Positions 61,603-64,000 of a stretch of 64,000 nt of DNA are shown here, in pieces. The stretch comes from an uncultured Lachnospiraceae bacterium (GTDB taxonomy: Bacteria > Bacillota > Clostridia > Lachnospirales > Lachnospiraceae). The stretch is from the NCBI GenBank assembly GCA_900550235.1, contig URRQ01000001.1:1-64000 (forward strand), written 5' to 3'. The notes beneath the pieces are model-generated. The model saw only the letters and a program-made list of their open reading frames with translations, was not told the DNA's origin and ran no database searches. The translations under genes and the position numbers were made by a program. The first letter of the stretch is position 1; every line of letters starts with the position of its first letter.

Positions 61603-61674
61603 CTTAAGTTTTTCCGAAAATATACCTTAAGATTTCTTAACATTTTCTACAGAATTCCTAATATTTGTTATAAT
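61603..61674 (+). promoter_or_regulatory. divergent regulatory region with tandem response-regulator half-sites
   Basis: CTTAAGATTT (61626-61635) and CTTAACATTT (61636-61645) are adjacent direct repeats, and a third copy CTTAAGTTTT lies at 61603-61612. They directly abut a poor -35 (TCTACA, 61646-61651) that is 17 nt from TATAAT (61669-61674). This is the layout of an activator-dependent promoter of the PhoB/VanR class, and it also faces the gtrA operon. Confidence 0.6.
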
Positions 61675-61701
61675 GGTGTTAGACATTTAGGAGGAAAACT
61701 T

Positions 61702-62406
61702 ATGGAACGATCAAAGATTCTTATTGTAGATGATAATCCGGAGATTCGGGAAATTATAGAAATTCTTTTGACAGGCGAAGGCTTTGAGAGCGTACAGGCA
61801 AAAGACGGTATCACTGCTCTTCGACTTTTAAAAGAACAGGATTTCGACCTCATAATCTTAGACATTATGATGCCGGGAATGAACGGCTATCAAACATGTC
61901 TGGAAATTCGGAAATCCAACAACGCTCCAATTCTGTTTTTGAGCGCACGGACAAAAGACAGCGACAAAACCCTTGGATTTTCCAGCGGTGGAGATGACTA
62001 TCTGGCAAAGCCCTTTTCTTACAATGAACTAATCAGCCGGGTAAAAGCGCTCATTCGCCGCTACCACATTTATAAAGGGAAAGAAGTCGTAGAAAAAACT
62101 TCGGATGTCTTTTCCTATCATTCTCTTACCATTGATGAAAAATCTGAAGAGATTCGAAAAAACGGAATTTTGATCGACTTGACAGATACAGAATATCGAA
62201 TGCTTCTTCTCTTCCTCAAGTATCAAGGGCAAGTGTTTTCTGCGGAACGTCTCTACGAAGCTATTTGGGAGGAACCTTATTATTATGGTGCCAACAACAC
62301 CGTCATGGTGCATATCCGCAACCTTCGAAAAAAGATAGAAGAAGATCCAAATAAACCATTGATTATTAAAACAATCTGGGGAAAGGGGTATCGATGTGAT
62401 TCATAA
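61702..62406 (+). CDS. OmpR-family response regulator, VanR-like
   Basis: 234 residues. The receiver has DDN at 10-12, phospho-acceptor Asp54 (ILDIMMPGMNG) and Lys near 105 (YLAKPFS). The winged helix spans about 135-232 (DTEYRMLLLFLKYQGQVFSAERL, VMVHIRNLRKKIE). AGGAGG precedes the ATG. It overlaps the kinase by 11 nt and is divergent from gtrA-gtrB-yfhO, a plausible regulon. Confidence 0.94.
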   Translation: MERSKILIVDDNPEIREIIEILLTGEGFESVQAKDGITALRLLKEQDFDLIILDIMMPGMNGYQTCLEIRKSNNAPILFLSARTKDSDKTLGFSSGGDDYLAKPFSYNELISRVKALIRRYHIYKGKEVVEKTSDVFSYHSLTIDEKSEEIRKNGILIDLTDTEYRMLLLFLKYQGQVFSAERLYEAIWEEPYYYGANNTVMVHIRNLRKKIEEDPNKPLIIKTIWGKGYRCDS

Positions 62407-63754
62407 AAGAAAACCTGTCAAAATCCGAACACAACTTAGCTGTCTCATTCTCATTGCAGGCACGATTGCTTTCATTCTCTTCCATATTCTTTGGTATAAC
62501 AAATGGACTGTTTTTGAGTTATTTGATCCTGTTCTCCACCTTACGCCGCCACATGGAGATGCTTATTTTTTCGATACGATACTGGAAGAAGCCGTCAATT
62601 ACGATATTCCTGCTTCCGAAAAAGACACAGAAGCCACCGAAAGTTTACAGCCATTTTTTGACCTTTGCGATGAGTATACAAGTCTCTATATCTATGGTTT
62701 GGATGGAATATACCGGGCAGGACGATATGCGCCAATTATGAATGACAACAGTTTTCGAAGCGTATTTGATCTTGGCTATCGAATTACCGGCGGGGAGGGA
62801 GAAGGACATCGAGAGTTTTCTGTAGAATTTAAAAACGGAACCGCTCTTGTTATGGTGTATTTTTACCACAACAGTTTGTTTCTCTACCCCTATGCTATTT
62901 TTTGTATTGCTTCTTCCTTTCTTTTTTTCTTGAGTGTCATCCTGATTTACATATCAAGGAAGCTCAAACAGATTACAAAAGTTCAAAACGGTATTCTGCA
63001 AATGGCATCCGGTGATTTAAAAACTGTGATTCCACAATTTGGTCACGATGAAATCGGTATTCTCTCTATGGAACTTGATAAACTTCGAATTACCTTAGAT
63101 GATACGCTGCGACAGGAACAAGAAAGCCGACAAGCGAATCAAGACCTGATTACTGCCATGTCGCACGATCTGCGGACACCACTCACGATTCTAAACGGAT
63201 ATTTGGAAGTATTGAAATTAAAAAAAGCGCCGGATATGCAGGAAGAGTATTTAGATCGTTGCCTGCAAAAAACAAAAGATATCAAGGACATGACCGATCG
63301 AATGTTTGAATATGCGCTTGTTTTTGAAGAGGCGGAGATTCCGAATCTCGTTTTGCTGCCTCTTTCCTTTTATCAAAATTGTCTGTTGGAAAATACTGAT
63401 TTTATCCGCCTTGCAGGTTTCTCCTGTGATATCGAATTATCTCCTGAAAATACGGAAACATCCCTCTCTTTTCTCGGAGATGAAACCATGCTAAAACGGA
63501 TTTTCAACAACCTGTTTTCCAACATTTTGAAGTACGGAGACAAGTCTCAAGCCGTTCTCATTCGTCTTACTGTCGATGGTTCGGAGTTAAAGCTTCTTCT
63601 GAAAAACAGAACAAAAGAAGAAGTAAACGGCATCGAGAGCAATCATATTGGTCTAAAAAGCGTGGAAAAGATGATGTCGCTTCTTGGAGGAAGAATGCTT
63701 TTCAACGAAATGGGGCATGAATTTTCGGTACAGCTTACATTTCCTTCTTCATAA
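62396..63754 (+). CDS. sensor histidine kinase, VanS-like (GTG start)
   Basis: 452 residues starting at a GTG after AAAGGGG. Helix 1 spans about 13-33 and helix 2 about 164-186, around a 130-residue extracytoplasmic sensor. HAMP follows, then HisKA with His257 (TAMSHDLRTPLTIL), and HATPase_c with NNLFSNILKYGDKS. The G-box is degenerate (SNHIGLKSVEKMM instead of GTGLGL), as in several VanS-like kinases. It pairs with the regulator it overlaps. Confidence 0.93.
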   Translation: MIHKRKPVKIRTQLSCLILIAGTIAFILFHILWYNKWTVFELFDPVLHLTPPHGDAYFFDTILEEAVNYDIPASEKDTEATESLQPFFDLCDEYTSLYIYGLDGIYRAGRYAPIMNDNSFRSVFDLGYRITGGEGEGHREFSVEFKNGTALVMVYFYHNSLFLYPYAIFCIASSFLFFLSVILIYISRKLKQITKVQNGILQMASGDLKTVIPQFGHDEIGILSMELDKLRITLDDTLRQEQESRQANQDLITAMSHDLRTPLTILNGYLEVLKLKKAPDMQEEYLDRCLQKTKDIKDMTDRMFEYALVFEEAEIPNLVLLPLSFYQNCLLENTDFIRLAGFSCDIELSPENTETSLSFLGDETMLKRIFNNLFSNILKYGDKSQAVLIRLTVDGSELKLLLKNRTKEEVNGIESNHIGLKSVEKMMSLLGGRMLFNEMGHEFSVQLTFPSS

Positions 63755-63777
63755 GTTTTATATCTTTTCTCACACAA

Positions 63778-63808
63778 ACAGGAGGATACCTTATCGGTAC
63801 CCTCCCGT
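63778..63808 (-). terminator. hairpin between kinase and Xaa-Pro aminopeptidase genes
   Basis: GGAGG-TACC pairs with GGTA-CCTCC (63781-63805) with two single mismatches. The T run is weak on both strands. It lies between convergent genes and probably terminates both. Confidence 0.6.
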
Positions 63809-63827
63809 CATCTTAAGTGATTCTATT

Positions 63828-64000
63828 TTACACTTCTCTTGTGTATTTCTTTAACCACTCTACTTCTTCTTCATTTAAGTATGGAGAAATCTTCTCGAAT
63901 ACTTCTTTATGGTAGTCATTTAACATCTTTTTGTCTTCCGCTGACATCACATCTGGATCGATCGCGTCTAAATCAATCGGAACAAATGTAATCGGTTCAA
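63828..64000 (-). CDS. Xaa-Pro aminopeptidase (M24B), C-terminal end only
   Basis: The last 57 codons of a gene that continues past the right edge. The translated end (EPITFVPIDLDAID, LNDYHKEVFEKISPYLNEEEVEWLKKYTREV in parts) matches the C-terminal domain of long-form Xaa-Pro aminopeptidases. The catalytic pita-bread domain lies outside the window. The enzyme removes an N-terminal residue before proline. Confidence 0.85.
   Translation of the reverse strand, partial: EPITFVPIDLDAIDPDVMSAEDKKMLNDYHKEVFEKISPYLNEEEVEWLKKYTREV

Noticed and set aside
1..64000. CRISPR arrays, prophage, integrase or conjugative modules
   Set aside because: No regularly spaced repeats and no phage, integrase or conjugation genes were seen anywhere in the window.

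Overview
The window is about 64 kb of low-GC, gene-dense Firmicutes chromosome, most likely from a gut Lachnospiraceae (Clostridia). The pointers are a T-box leader, a YqzL-type gene between era and recO, a DUF4317 protein, the TIGR03915/TIGR03916 radical SAM pair, many ABC-2, MATE and two-component genes, and strong GGAGG ribosome binding sites. The assignment rests on recognised protein families, not on a search. No prophage, CRISPR array or rRNA is present.

Layout. 0-5.3 kb: a T-box leader (tentatively cysteine-specific) reading off the left edge, a cardiolipin synthase remnant, an ispF-GNAT-BaiA-like SDR operon, a small orphan gene, tRNA-Val and tRNA-Met, and gdhA. 5.4-10.3 kb: a self-contained LytTR regulator / two ABC-2 permeases / GHKL sensor kinase / ABC ATPase cluster. 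10.3-20.2 kb: an ECF sigma/anti-sigma pair with its own promoter, the one-chain purL, a Lit-like membrane protein, a LysR regulator, a nuclease-helicase fusion, a pair of repeat palindromes and an HPr-like protein without its phosphorylatable histidine. 20.2-31.7 kb: DUF4130 plus radical SAM pair, DUF4317, an acetyltransferase / aldo-keto reductase operon, MATE, a hairpin repeat element, a GntR-ABC operon, a CocE hydrolase and a radical SAM protein.

31.7-41.6 kb: mgtE behind a structured leader containing a 27-codon ORF and an intrinsic terminator, guaA with a vestigial amidotransferase domain, Mrp, RidA, MATE, lgt, then a MarR-controlled alcohol/aldehyde dehydrogenase operon whose alcohol dehydrogenase has an in-frame stop. 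41.6-50.2 kb: a Cys-rich small protein, a Na/Pi symporter, a PepSY lipoprotein with its two-component system, a membrane XRE regulator and ppdK. 50.3-51.3 kb: a REP-associated transposase (RAYT) between inverted palindromic flanks; the same flanks occur without a transposase at 19.65-19.91 kb. 51.3-64 kb: glyS, recO, an overlapping yqzL-like gene, era, an M16C peptidase, YfhO-GtrB-GtrA surface glycosylation genes divergent from a VanRS-like system, and the 3' end of an Xaa-Pro aminopeptidase.

Most of the window is housekeeping with small regulated accessory cassettes. The strongest candidates for something undescribed are the mgtE leader, the GMP synthase with a dead glutaminase domain, the HPr-like protein, and the RAYT family with its transposase-free partner locus.
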